Source: Candidatus Poribacteria bacterium
GTDB lineage: Bacteria > Poribacteria > WGA-4E > DTYX01
Assembly: GCA_012961655.1 (NCBI GenBank)
Contig: DTYX01000968.1
Coordinates: 1-6,339 of the forward strand
DNA length: 6,339 bases
Direction of reading: 5' to 3'
The position numbers and the translations under genes were made by a program. This document shows positions 1 through 6,184 of the stretch, piece after piece; position 1 is the first letter of the stretch, and every line of letters begins with the position of its first letter. Under the pieces are notes generated by a model. That model had not been told where the DNA came from and ran no database searches. It saw nothing but the letters and a program-made list of their open reading frames with translations.

Positions 1-2
1 TC

Positions 3-197
3 TATCTGAGGCTGATGATCGATGGGGTGGCTTCTCCTGCCTTCAGCGCCGTTACACTACCTCCGTTTTCTAAATCAATGCATTCCTTCAGACAGAAGAT
101 CATAGGAACTTGTCGGGAGCGCTACGGGACTCCCCGTAGGCAGATGGAAGCGGGAATTGTCAGGTGGATGAGTGACAAGCTATCCAAAGACAGTTAG
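3..197 (+). CDS. C-terminal part of an unrecognised protein, 5' end outside window
   Basis: The reading frame is open from the first complete codon at position 3 to a TAG at 195-197, so this is better read as the end of a gene entering from the left than as a 60-residue protein starting at the ATG at 15. No ribosome binding site precedes that ATG: the bases before it read as codons for Tyr-Leu-Arg-Leu. The C-terminal half looks like real protein. It has the pattern CRERYGTPRRQMEAGIVRW, an Arg-rich YxxPRxxxExxIxxW segment, preceded by a hydrophobic/proline stretch (SPAFSAVTLPPF). I do not recognise the family. A hairpin overlaps the stop codon, which fits a gene end. The gene converges on the HEPN gene. 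It could still be a chance open frame, because only 65 codons are visible. Confidence 0.45.
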   Translation, partial: YLRLMIDGVASPAFSAVTLPPFSKSMHSFRQKIIGTCRERYGTPRRQMEAGIVRWMSDKLSKDS

Positions 198-217
198 AGG
201 GGGGCCTGATCTCCTCT
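196..217 (+). terminator. Terminator-like hairpin after the left-edge gene
   Basis: AGAGGGGG (196-203) can pair with TCTCCTCT (210-217) as an 8-bp stem with two G-T wobbles and a 6-nt loop. It starts within the TAG stop of the upstream frame. It is followed by CAATTCTTC rather than a run of T, so it would be a weak intrinsic terminator at best. The arm ATCTCCTCT (209-217) can also pair with AGAGGAGAT (268-276). The rest of the spacer between the two convergent genes holds nothing else I can identify. Confidence 0.3.
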
Positions 218-369
218 CAATTCTTCATAAAATGACAGCACGTGAAGTGCAAGCTTTACCCTAGGGAAGAGGAGATAGAATACAGGTTTTCGAAACATCT
301 CCAATTGCCGAACATAGGAATACTCTCTGGGCTATAAGTATGCTACCGATCCTAGCGACAACAGTAGGG

Positions 370-1281
370 CTATGCGTCTCCTCCAAACGAAAACCTGCTT
401 AGGCTCCTCCAATTGGTTGAGACAAAATTGGTTGAGTATCTCAAAATGGCAGGGATCAGCCGATCGTTCAGGCGGCGTAAATCATAGACTGCCTGGAATG
501 CAGAAGCGCTAGAGCCAAATCCAGGTGTATTCCCATTCCAGAGCGCCTCATGAAATAAATCATTTCTCAAGCCAACAACCGCTTGAACTCGCGCGTCGTC
601 CCTATATAGATTATATTCTTCGCATAACTTAATGATTCTCTCACTGTGACTGCATGGTCCAAGATTCCGTAATTGTGAGGAGACCTTCCACAACGCGTCC
701 GTTACCATGTATTCGACCATGAAGCGTTCCCACTCCCATTCATATGAGGGAACCCATGTATGTATAAAAAGAGCGTTTGTGAAGATACGTCGTATCTGTA
801 GAGACCAAGACTTCCACTCTTCCAAGGCAACTTCAAAGAAATGTTGGGCAACCGAACTCGAAACGTAGCCGGGTGGACTCGGTCTGATTGGAATTCTACC
901 ACTAAACCACCAGTCATGAAACTGGACACGGACGCCGGTAAGATAGGCCAAAAGATGAATCACAAAGCCCGCCATACCCTTACGAATAGTCTGCACATCA
1001 TCAGACTGCCCGGAAATTACAATCTGGTGTGTAGGTGGAAGCTTGAAGAGTAACATTGGCCGCTGAGTTTTGGGTATAGGTTTTTGTATCTTACCTGTTA
1101 TAGGATCCACAGCGTATTGTTGAGATGACGGTGGATAGAGAAATCCGTTGCGATGTTGTGCGTTTTTAAGGGCTTTCAACGTCTCGTTGAAATCTGGCAG
1201 TGGTTCAACCCGGCAACACTCGTGTTGCACAGCCAAAGGTAAGGGTAAAGGCCCGAATTTGTCAACGTACGAGGAATCCAT
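370..1281 (-). CDS. HEPN-like protein with RNxxxH motif (ApeA-like), putative RNase
   Basis: This encodes 303 residues from ATG at 1281 to TAG at 370-372; the AAAGAGA before the start is a weak ribosome binding site. I do not recognise the full protein by name. What can be seen is LRNDLFHEALW at residues 238-248, where R239-N240-x3-H244 matches the catalytic R(N/D/H)x3-5H motif of HEPN ribonucleases. It lies after a predicted helical stretch (about 183-236) containing EWERFMVEYMVTDALWKVS, and another helix follows (262-281). This arrangement resembles ApeA-like HEPN domains, in which the motif sits near the C-terminus. The N-terminal 125 residues contain a hydrophobic segment (GMAGFVIHLLAYLTGV, 102-117) and a Trp-rich FHDWWFSGRIPI region; their role is unknown. 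By family knowledge such proteins cut RNA during abortive infection or act as toxins. It is co-oriented with an AbiEii-like nucleotidyltransferase upstream, from which an IS separates it. The HEPN call rests on motif and helix pattern only. Confidence 0.6.
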   Translation of the reverse strand: MDSSYVDKFGPLPLPLAVQHECCRVEPLPDFNETLKALKNAQHRNGFLYPPSSQQYAVDPITGKIQKPIPKTQRPMLLFKLPPTHQIVISGQSDDVQTIRKGMAGFVIHLLAYLTGVRVQFHDWWFSGRIPIRPSPPGYVSSSVAQHFFEVALEEWKSWSLQIRRIFTNALFIHTWVPSYEWEWERFMVEYMVTDALWKVSSQLRNLGPCSHSERIIKLCEEYNLYRDDARVQAVVGLRNDLFHEALWNGNTPGFGSSASAFQAVYDLRRLNDRLIPAILRYSTNFVSTNWRSLSRFSFGGDA

Positions 1282-1309
1282 GTTTCTCTTTAGGTTACGA
1301 TGATAACAA

Positions 1310-1333
1310 GAGATAGTTCGAATACGCTATCTC
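1310..1333. promoter_or_regulatory. Inverted repeat upstream of the HEPN-like gene
   Basis: GAGATAG (1310-1316) and CTATCTC (1327-1333) form perfect 7-bp arms around a 10-nt spacer containing TTCGAA. The repeat lies 29 bp upstream of the HEPN start codon, between it and the IS. It could be an operator or a leader hairpin. No convincing -35/-10 pair was found beside it, so its function is unproven. Confidence 0.35.
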
Positions 1334-1377
1334 CAACAGCTATGACTCAAGGTCAAATGCATAGGCTGAAACATATA

Positions 1378-1388
1378 ATAGGTAACAC
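1378..1388 (+). repeat. Left terminal inverted repeat core of the IS
   Basis: ATAGGTAACAC is the exact reverse complement of 2599-2609. It lies about 26 bp inside the proposed left end and just upstream of the transposase promoter candidate. Confidence 0.5.
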
Positions 1389-1405
1389 CCTAACTTTCCA
1401 AAATC

Positions 1406-1414
1406 TGGTAAAAT
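1406..1414 (+). promoter_or_regulatory. Extended -10 promoter candidate for the transposase
   Basis: TGGTAAAAT reads as an extended -10 element (TGn plus TAAAAT, one mismatch to TATAAT). No good -35 hexamer lies 17 bp upstream, as is usual for extended -10 promoters. Transcription would begin near 1421, placing the hairpin at 1451-1486 in the leader. Confidence 0.35.
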
Positions 1415-1450
1415 GAGGAAGAAAAAGGTTAAGAAACAACCTCTTAAAAA

Positions 1451-1486
1451 CTAATCCGGCCCTCTCTGTTAGAGGAACCGGATTAG
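1451..1486 (+). promoter_or_regulatory. Leader hairpin covering the transposase RBS and start
   Basis: CTAATCCGG (1451-1459) pairs with CCGGATTAG (1478-1486). CCTCT (1461-1465) pairs with AGAGG (1471-1475). This leaves a small internal bulge and a 5-nt loop (CTGTT). The inner right arm is the Shine-Dalgarno sequence AGAGGA, and the last stem base is the G of the GTG start codon, so the folded RNA would hide the translation start. Structures of this kind in IS leaders are known to limit transposase synthesis from read-through transcripts; whether this one does so is inference. Confidence 0.6.
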
Positions 1487-2634
1487 TGAGACCTATGTAT
1501 CTCAATTATCAATATACTACACCAACTGAAGAAAAGCAAAGGGACCTACAAAGACACCAGTTCCTCAAAAACAGACACTTTTACTTTTTCAAGGCAAAAC
1601 CCATTAAGTTGTTAAACAAGTATACCAGATGGAGAAAGGTAGCTGAGCTAATGAAGCTTTCCAGCAGAACTAAGAACAGATTAGAATGGATTATCTACTA
1701 TGAAACTAAAGCTCAAAAGAATGCCTCTTTTACTGCCCGACACTTTGGTATTTCAAGGAAGACCTTTTACAAGTGGTACCATAGATTCCAGAATGGCAAC
1801 AACTACCGAGGATTAGAAGATGAAGACAAGACCCCCAAACATGTGAGAACCTGGGAAGTAACCCCTACCGAAGAACAAAGAATCATCACTCTTAAAAAAC
1901 AATATATCCGTACTCTTAAAAAACAATATATCCGTTGGGGAAAGAAAAAGATAGCTCTCCTTTATCAGCAAGAATACGAACAAGACATCTCTTCTTGGAA
2001 AGTCCAAAGGGTTATTGAAAAGCACAAGCTCTACTATCATCCTCAAAAAACAGCTAAAATCAGAAGAAAAAGACAGCGGGCCCAGAGCAAGAAACGCTTA
2101 ACAGAGCTTCACAAGAAAAGATACCCGAGTTTTCTGATTTGTCTTGATGTCATCGTTGTTTACTGGAATGGATTAAAAAGGTATATCTTTACAGCCATTG
2201 ATTATGTCTCAAAACTAGCTTTTGCTAGGATGTACCAAACCAAGAGTTCCTACAACGGCCAGGACTTCCTCCGACGACTCCACTATCTCTTAGATGGCAA
2301 GATCTTCAATGCTGGACATGATAATGGTTCTGAATTTGAAAAGCTCTTCAAGCAAGAGTGTCAAAGATTAAACATCCCTCAATGGTATTCAAGGCCAAGA
2401 ACTCCCAAAGACAATCCAGTTAATGAGAAATTCAATCAAACCCTTAAACAAGAATTCCTTGAGTTAGCTAATTTCACCCCTGAAATTAATCTTTTCAACC
2501 AGCAATTAACCGAATGGCTCATCGTCTACAACTTTAAAAGACCCCATCAAGCACTCAATTACCAAACACCAATCCAATTTACCGAGAAAACCCTCAAAGT
2601 GTTACCTATGTGGTCATCTAGTGCATCAAATTGA
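1486..2634 (+). CDS. IS481-family DDE transposase
   Basis: This 382-residue protein cuts and joins the IS ends. The N-terminal part holds a helix-turn-helix region (about 62-103, with SFTARHFGISRKTFYKWYHRF), followed by a linker and a basic stretch (188-212). The RNase H-like integrase core has D221 in CLDVIVV, D279 in GHDNGSEF and E314 in NPVNEKFNQTLKQEF. The last two are 35 residues apart, the DD(35)E spacing of the IS3/IS481 group. All catalytic residues are present and the frame is intact, so it may be active. GTG at 1486 is preferred because AGAGGA at 1471-1476 is correctly spaced from it; the ATG at 1495 would be too far. Residues 135-150 are a perfect 8-residue tandem duplication (TLKKQYIR twice). 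Composition is more A- and Lys-rich than the neighbours, consistent with foreign origin. Confidence 0.93.
   Translation: MRPMYLNYQYTTPTEEKQRDLQRHQFLKNRHFYFFKAKPIKLLNKYTRWRKVAELMKLSSRTKNRLEWIIYYETKAQKNASFTARHFGISRKTFYKWYHRFQNGNNYRGLEDEDKTPKHVRTWEVTPTEEQRIITLKKQYIRTLKKQYIRWGKKKIALLYQQEYEQDISSWKVQRVIEKHKLYYHPQKTAKIRRKRQRAQSKKRLTELHKKRYPSFLICLDVIVVYWNGLKRYIFTAIDYVSKLAFARMYQTKSSYNGQDFLRRLHYLLDGKIFNAGHDNGSEFEKLFKQECQRLNIPQWYSRPRTPKDNPVNEKFNQTLKQEFLELANFTPEINLFNQQLTEWLIVYNFKRPHQALNYQTPIQFTEKTLKVLPMWSSSASN
1888..1935 (+). repeat. Perfect 24-bp tandem duplication inside the transposase
   Basis: Positions 1888-1911 are repeated without mismatch at 1912-1935. The unit begins ACTCTTAAAAAAC and ends ATATATCCGT. 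It keeps the frame and encodes TLKKQYIR twice (residues 135-142 and 143-150), just before the WGKKKIALLY helix. Confidence 0.97.
2599..2609 (+). repeat. Right terminal inverted repeat core of the IS
   Basis: GTGTTACCTAT is the exact reverse complement of 1378-1388. It lies within the last codons of the transposase gene (VLPMW), a common arrangement in compact insertion sequences where the gene runs to the element end. Confidence 0.5.
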
Positions 2635-2673
2635 CGGATCTAAAAGAATAGACTAACATACGGAATGTTGTGT

Positions 2674-3345
2674 CTAAATTACACGTCCCTTTCCTGCTTT
2701 CCGAATCTCACGAACGAACCTACATGCAAAATCTTCTAACTCTTCTATTGAGATATGTGGGGTGATCCTGGCCAAGGTCAACCCGTTCAGGCGTTTAGGG
2801 AGTTCATACGGCCAAGGACAAGGTCTAATGCCGAGTTTGCAAACGGCAGAAATTAGTTGATCGGCAGTGATACCAGCAGCGGAGATAAAATAGAGATCCA
2901 CCAGGTTCTTAAGAAGCTCAGTCTGCCTATCCACGTAGTATGACAGTTTCCACGCGCCGATGAAATCTAAGGTGTGCAACCTTACAAGACCCCAGTGCGT
3001 GGTGAATCTATCACGAACTAACGGGTCCTTCCATTGTCTGAAAAATACACAATGGACGGGGACTATCTGATTTTCAACTTGAACCATATATTTGAAAGAC
3101 GCTGACTTTTCCTCAAAACATTGCTTGATCAGAAATGCTGTGGAGAGAAGCTTCCCGAATTCTTGAATCTGAGCTTTGGCATTCACGAAGAAGTCAATAT
3201 CTGTAACGAGCCTATGGCCGAAGAAAAACTCTGACAGCGCACAGCCGCCGCCCAATACTATGTCAATGTCTCTTGGTTCTTCAAAAACCCATGCAATAAT
3301 GCTCGAAAAATGGGGGGATAGCCTGCCATGAGGTTTCGGTTGCAT
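2674..3345 (-). CDS. AbiEii/AbiGii-type nucleotidyltransferase (putative toxin)
   Basis: This encodes 223 residues from ATG at 3345 to TAG at 2674-2676; no strong Shine-Dalgarno precedes it. Residues 30-53 carry the polymerase-beta-like nucleotidyltransferase signature: GGG (32-34), CALSEFFFGHR, then DID (D49, D51), the metal-binding pair. This matches the AbiEii toxin family pattern GGxAL...GHR..xDIDfF. A second family block, KLSYYVDRQTELLKNLVDLYF (K133, R140, D150), corresponds to the K...R...DLY motif of those proteins. Family members transfer nucleotides, in known cases to tRNA or another target, and block growth. AbiEii normally has an AbiEi antitoxin next to it; none is present here. 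Upstream is a helicase on the same strand (149-bp gap), and downstream, beyond the IS, is a HEPN-like gene. It could therefore be the MNT partner of a HEPN pair or a toxin component of a helicase-linked defence module. Confidence 0.8.
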   Translation of the reverse strand: MQPKPHGRLSPHFSSIIAWVFEEPRDIDIVLGGGCALSEFFFGHRLVTDIDFFVNAKAQIQEFGKLLSTAFLIKQCFEEKSASFKYMVQVENQIVPVHCVFFRQWKDPLVRDRFTTHWGLVRLHTLDFIGAWKLSYYVDRQTELLKNLVDLYFISAAGITADQLISAVCKLGIRPCPWPYELPKRLNGLTLARITPHISIEELEDFACRFVREIRKAGKGRVI

Positions 3346-3397
3346 TGTCCAGTTTTAGTTCGTATAATTGTCATTGTGCAAACTTTGTGCCACGAGG

Positions 3398-3403
3398 ATT
3401 ATA
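3398..3403 (-). promoter_or_regulatory. TATAAT -10 box upstream of the nucleotidyltransferase
   Basis: On the minus strand TATAAT occurs in the helicase-NTase gap, 52 bp before the NTase start codon. The sequence 17 bp upstream (TAAGCA) is a poor -35. It could drive the NTase and, before the IS arrived, the HEPN gene independently of the helicase. A perfect 10-bp palindrome, CTTTTAAAAG, lies upstream at 3445-3454. No intrinsic terminator was found after the helicase, so read-through is also possible. Confidence 0.3.
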
Positions 3404-3494
3404 TCTTTTTTACGTCATCTTGCTTAGATCATCTTGACATCAAACTTTTAAAAGGTATTATCCGAAGTGCTCTCAAAAAGTCCTTGACAACGTC

Positions 3495-6125
3495 TTAGGA
3501 AATGTCAGATGAAGTTGCGGCACCAATTTCACCTGTATCGTAGTCGTACAGAGCCGTTTTACTCTCACCTGGTATCTCCACAAGAGCTTTTATGGGAATT
3601 ATTTCTTTTACTGTCTCCTCAGTAGTCGAAACGTGCCTCCCTCTGTAGCATAAACCACCGATACTTGGATGAAAGAATACATCTTCCACCCAAAACTCTT
3701 CATTGTGACGGTTTATGTTTAATCCCTTGCTGCCAGGCAATATAACTCGCTCATACTTATGGGCTGAAATTTGTTGAGGCACGTCAGCCTCGAACGACAA
3801 GTCTAAGCCTTCTTGCGATAAAGAATTGTATAGCAACTCGATGGCCGTTATAGTTTCTGAATTGATTTCAGGGACTCCCCTATGCTCGGCTAATTCTACT
3901 GCTCCCTCAAATGTCCTCTGCAAAATATCACGTTCTAATAATCTTCCTGAGAGCCTCAGACTTCCATAAGTCTGGTCATAAATAGCAACGAATCTACTCC
4001 CTTCCTCAAGTGGACCACGCTTGGCCCTATGCTTGTCAGCAGCAAAGTTGATGTCTCGTCTTTCAAACGGGATTAGAATCAAAAAAACTTCGTACAACAA
4101 ATTAGCTAAAGCTTCGCAGTTAACTCTCTCTTTATTTAGAGCTGGATGGGTAATTACAACCCCAGTAGTAAAATAATTTCTGGTGAATCGTGGTAGATTA
4201 AAATATACACCTGTTTCAGCGGAATCTGGAGGATAGTTGCAAGTAAATTCATTAGGCCCACGACGTTCCTTAAAACCACATATTGTCTCTCGAATTTGCA
4301 AGTTACACTCAGCGACAATAAGGTCGCTGTATTTCTTGCTTCTATAGACGTTTCCGTGAGTAAGGTTGGGGAATACTAAAGTGGGTAATGCCTGTGGGCG
4401 TGTAGTGTATCTTTTTTCTTTTCTGACCTGAACAAGCTTTGAATGGATATAGACGCGATAGACCCGAAATGGCTGTGTTGTGTAATAATAAACAGCTCCC
4501 GGATATGCTTCTCGCATTAACTGACCATAAGAAAGGGAGCCAAGAGACCGCAGTTCAGGACCTTGTTTAAGCTCAACTTTAAATTGGCTCTCCACATCTC
4601 TTAATGGGAATGTATGATTAGGGTCGTCCCCTGATTCTGACTTCATACTCTGGAGATCAACGGGTATTTCACCCAAACGCTCTCGTTTGCATAGATCAAT
4701 GAACCCATCTGGCCAATCAACAGGGCTTGAAAATTCGGTTTCTTCATCAAGACTTAAGGACGAGCAAATCTGATCGTGTTCCCCACCGTGTCTGGCCAGG
4801 CATAGTGCATGAATATACTGGATCCGGATATTTTCCAAATACAAAGCGCTTTCCGCCATTGGGCGGCTCAAAAAACCTTCTGGATTTTTGAAAATGGCCT
4901 CATCGTAGACATCCCCGGTATTAACTACCATTATAGTACCACTGGAATGACGTCCAATACGACCTATTCGTTGGAGAAGGCTTGTTGTGGAGTGCGGGAC
5001 TCCAATGAGCACACCAATGTCTAAGAAAGGAATATCAATGCCAAGCTCAAGTGCACTTGTGCTCACTACACCTCTTAGCGTACCCTTACTCAGTCTTTTC
5101 TGGATGATGTCGCGGTCATGTTCCTCATAGCCCGCTCTGTATGGAAGAACATTTAGCCTTTCCAAATGATCTAATTTGAACTCAGATTCTCTTTCCTCTT
5201 CTTTATCCTGAGAACGGGCAAGAATTGATGAAATGTGTTCGGTCTGTTTCCTACTATCCACAAATGCGATGAATCTTGAAGATGTTTGAGTCGCAAGGTA
5301 ATAAAGAAGATTGGATACTTCGGTTAAAAGATCTGCCGACCTTGGTGGAACTACGAGTTGAATTTCAAGTTCATGTTTAGGAGATGTATCGAACTCGGGT
5401 CCTATCAGAGTAAAGTCAAGTCCAAAGAGATTTCTTAAATGCTCGGATGGTTCAGAAATAGTGGCGGAGGCGCAAATGTATTTTGGTGATGCACCCAGCA
5501 GATTCATAAGATGCTGGATTCTACGGAATAAAAATGCTGCATTGGAGCCAAAAACACCCGTGTAGTTGTGTACCTCATCAACGACTATAAGAGATACACA
5601 TTGAAGAAAATTCAACACGCTCTTATCGCTCAAGTTCGAAAGCAACCAAGCATGAATGATATCCGGTGTAAGAATAAGCACCTTAGCGTTGCGCAGGATA
5701 GCGGGACGTGAAGCCATCGGCACTTGACCGTCGATACGGTCCACCTCGGCCGAGACACCTGCATTGCTTAACGCGTCCTTCCAGCGATCTTCTTGCTCCC
5801 TTCCCAAAGCTTTGAGTGGATAGATGGCAATAATCCGAGAAGGCGTATGTTTGAGTAACTCCTCAATTGCAGCAATGTAGAAAGATAGACTTTTGCCTGA
5901 GGCAGCCCCAGTGGTCATGCATATATTTTTGCCTGATAGAAAGTGTTGGATCGCGATCTTCTGATGCTGGTAGATTCCATCTGGGAAAACATTCTGCAAG
6001 AATCTTCTAGATTCTTCAGATATGGATAAATCATCGATCCCAAATAACCTTTTGTGACGAGGAGGTAACTTTGTGGTGTGTGAAATATTCCATCCATTGG
6101 ACATAAAGTAGTCTTCCATATTCAT
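3495..6125 (-). CDS. SF2 DEAD/DEAH helicase, YprA/MrfA-like, modified C-terminus
   Basis: This 876-residue protein is an ATP-dependent nucleic-acid helicase, probably cytoplasmic. RecA domain 1 has a Q-motif region (YQHQ, 52-55), Walker A TGAASGKS (72-79), motif Ia PLKALG (103-108), TPD (153-155), motif II DEVH (183-186) and motif III SATI (220-223). RecA domain 2 has FVDSRKQTE (288-296), YRAGY (329-333), motif V STSALELGIDIP (355-366) and motif VI QRIGRIGR (385-392). YRAGY and ALELGID are typical of the YprA/MrfA/Hrq1 branch. Residues 700-750 (FVAIYDQTYGSLRLSGRLLE) resemble the DUF1998/MZB region of MrfA, but the zinc-binding cysteine cluster of that domain is absent and no CxxC occurs anywhere. 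About 95 further residues follow (VILPGSKGL ... EIPGES ... YDYDTGE), probably a beta-rich domain of unknown role. All ATPase motifs are intact. ATG at 6125 is chosen because AAGGAG lies 6 nt upstream. It is the first gene of the minus-strand set. Confidence 0.93.
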   Translation of the reverse strand: MNMEDYFMSNGWNISHTTKLPPRHKRLFGIDDLSISEESRRFLQNVFPDGIYQHQKIAIQHFLSGKNICMTTGAASGKSLSFYIAAIEELLKHTPSRIIAIYPLKALGREQEDRWKDALSNAGVSAEVDRIDGQVPMASRPAILRNAKVLILTPDIIHAWLLSNLSDKSVLNFLQCVSLIVVDEVHNYTGVFGSNAAFLFRRIQHLMNLLGASPKYICASATISEPSEHLRNLFGLDFTLIGPEFDTSPKHELEIQLVVPPRSADLLTEVSNLLYYLATQTSSRFIAFVDSRKQTEHISSILARSQDKEEERESEFKLDHLERLNVLPYRAGYEEHDRDIIQKRLSKGTLRGVVSTSALELGIDIPFLDIGVLIGVPHSTTSLLQRIGRIGRHSSGTIMVVNTGDVYDEAIFKNPEGFLSRPMAESALYLENIRIQYIHALCLARHGGEHDQICSSLSLDEETEFSSPVDWPDGFIDLCKRERLGEIPVDLQSMKSESGDDPNHTFPLRDVESQFKVELKQGPELRSLGSLSYGQLMREAYPGAVYYYTTQPFRVYRVYIHSKLVQVRKEKRYTTRPQALPTLVFPNLTHGNVYRSKKYSDLIVAECNLQIRETICGFKERRGPNEFTCNYPPDSAETGVYFNLPRFTRNYFTTGVVITHPALNKERVNCEALANLLYEVFLILIPFERRDINFAADKHRAKRGPLEEGSRFVAIYDQTYGSLRLSGRLLERDILQRTFEGAVELAEHRGVPEINSETITAIELLYNSLSQEGLDLSFEADVPQQISAHKYERVILPGSKGLNINRHNEEFWVEDVFFHPSIGGLCYRGRHVSTTEETVKEIIPIKALVEIPGESKTALYDYDTGEIGAATSSDIS

Positions 6126-6131
6126 TCCTAG

Positions 6132-6137
6132 CTCCTT
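6132..6137 (-). promoter_or_regulatory. Shine-Dalgarno site of the helicase
   Basis: AAGGAG on the minus strand lies 6 nt before ATG at 6125. This favours that start over the second in-frame ATG at 6119. Confidence 0.8.
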
Positions 6138-6164
6138 ATGCTACAAAAACAATGTCAAAGGACT

Positions 6165-6184
6165 AAATTCCAACGATGGAATTT
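6165..6184. promoter_or_regulatory. Inverted repeat upstream of the helicase
   Basis: AAATTCC (6165-6171) and GGAATTT (6178-6184) are perfect 7-bp arms around AACGAT, 40-59 bp upstream of the helicase start. The symmetry and position suit a repressor operator, but no matching regulator gene is in the window. The remaining sequence to 6339 shows no recognisable gene. Confidence 0.35.

Larger units (their letters stand above)
1352..2635 (+). mobile_element. IS481-family insertion sequence (boundaries approximate)
   Basis: The element carries one DDE transposase gene on the plus strand, against the surrounding minus-strand genes. An 11-bp sequence, ATAGGTAACAC at 1378-1388, recurs inverted as GTGTTACCTAT at 2599-2609, one copy on each side of the transposase. 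A further matching GTCAA (1352-1356) / TTGAC (2631-2635) lies the same distance outside each copy and gives the outer limits proposed here, about 1.28 kb in total, which is a normal size for the family. The bases between the outer and inner matches align poorly and no clear target-site duplication is visible, so the exact ends are uncertain. The presence of an IS is certain from the transposase. It sits between the nucleotidyltransferase and the HEPN gene and interrupts neither reading frame. Confidence 0.65.

Noticed and set aside
702..929. 75-residue minus-strand open frame overlapping the HEPN-like gene
   Set aside because: It lies wholly inside the longer gene in another frame, with no ribosome binding site or recognisable motif.
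841..1053. 70-residue plus-strand open frame
   Set aside because: It is antisense to the HEPN-like gene and has no protein-family features.
1426..1442. AGGTT/AACCT small hairpin in the transposase leader
   Set aside because: The stem is only 5 bp, in A-rich sequence, with no clear role.
1813..2046. 77-residue minus-strand open frame rich in Phe and Leu
   Set aside because: It is antisense to the lysine-rich part of the transposase; its hydrophobic look comes from reading AAA/AAG-rich DNA backwards.
4809..5024. 71-residue plus-strand open frame
   Set aside because: It is antisense to helicase motifs V and VI, which are clearly the coding strand.
5915..6097. 60-residue minus-strand open frame
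   Set aside because: It is a shifted frame within the start of the helicase gene, with no start signal of its own.
6153..6158. TTGACA on the minus strand as a -35 box for the helicase
   Set aside because: The hexamer 17 bp downstream is GGAGCT, within the ribosome binding site, which is not a -10 box. A second option (AGGCAA/TTTATG on the plus strand at 6220-6225 and 6195-6200) has a 19-bp spacer and poor matches.
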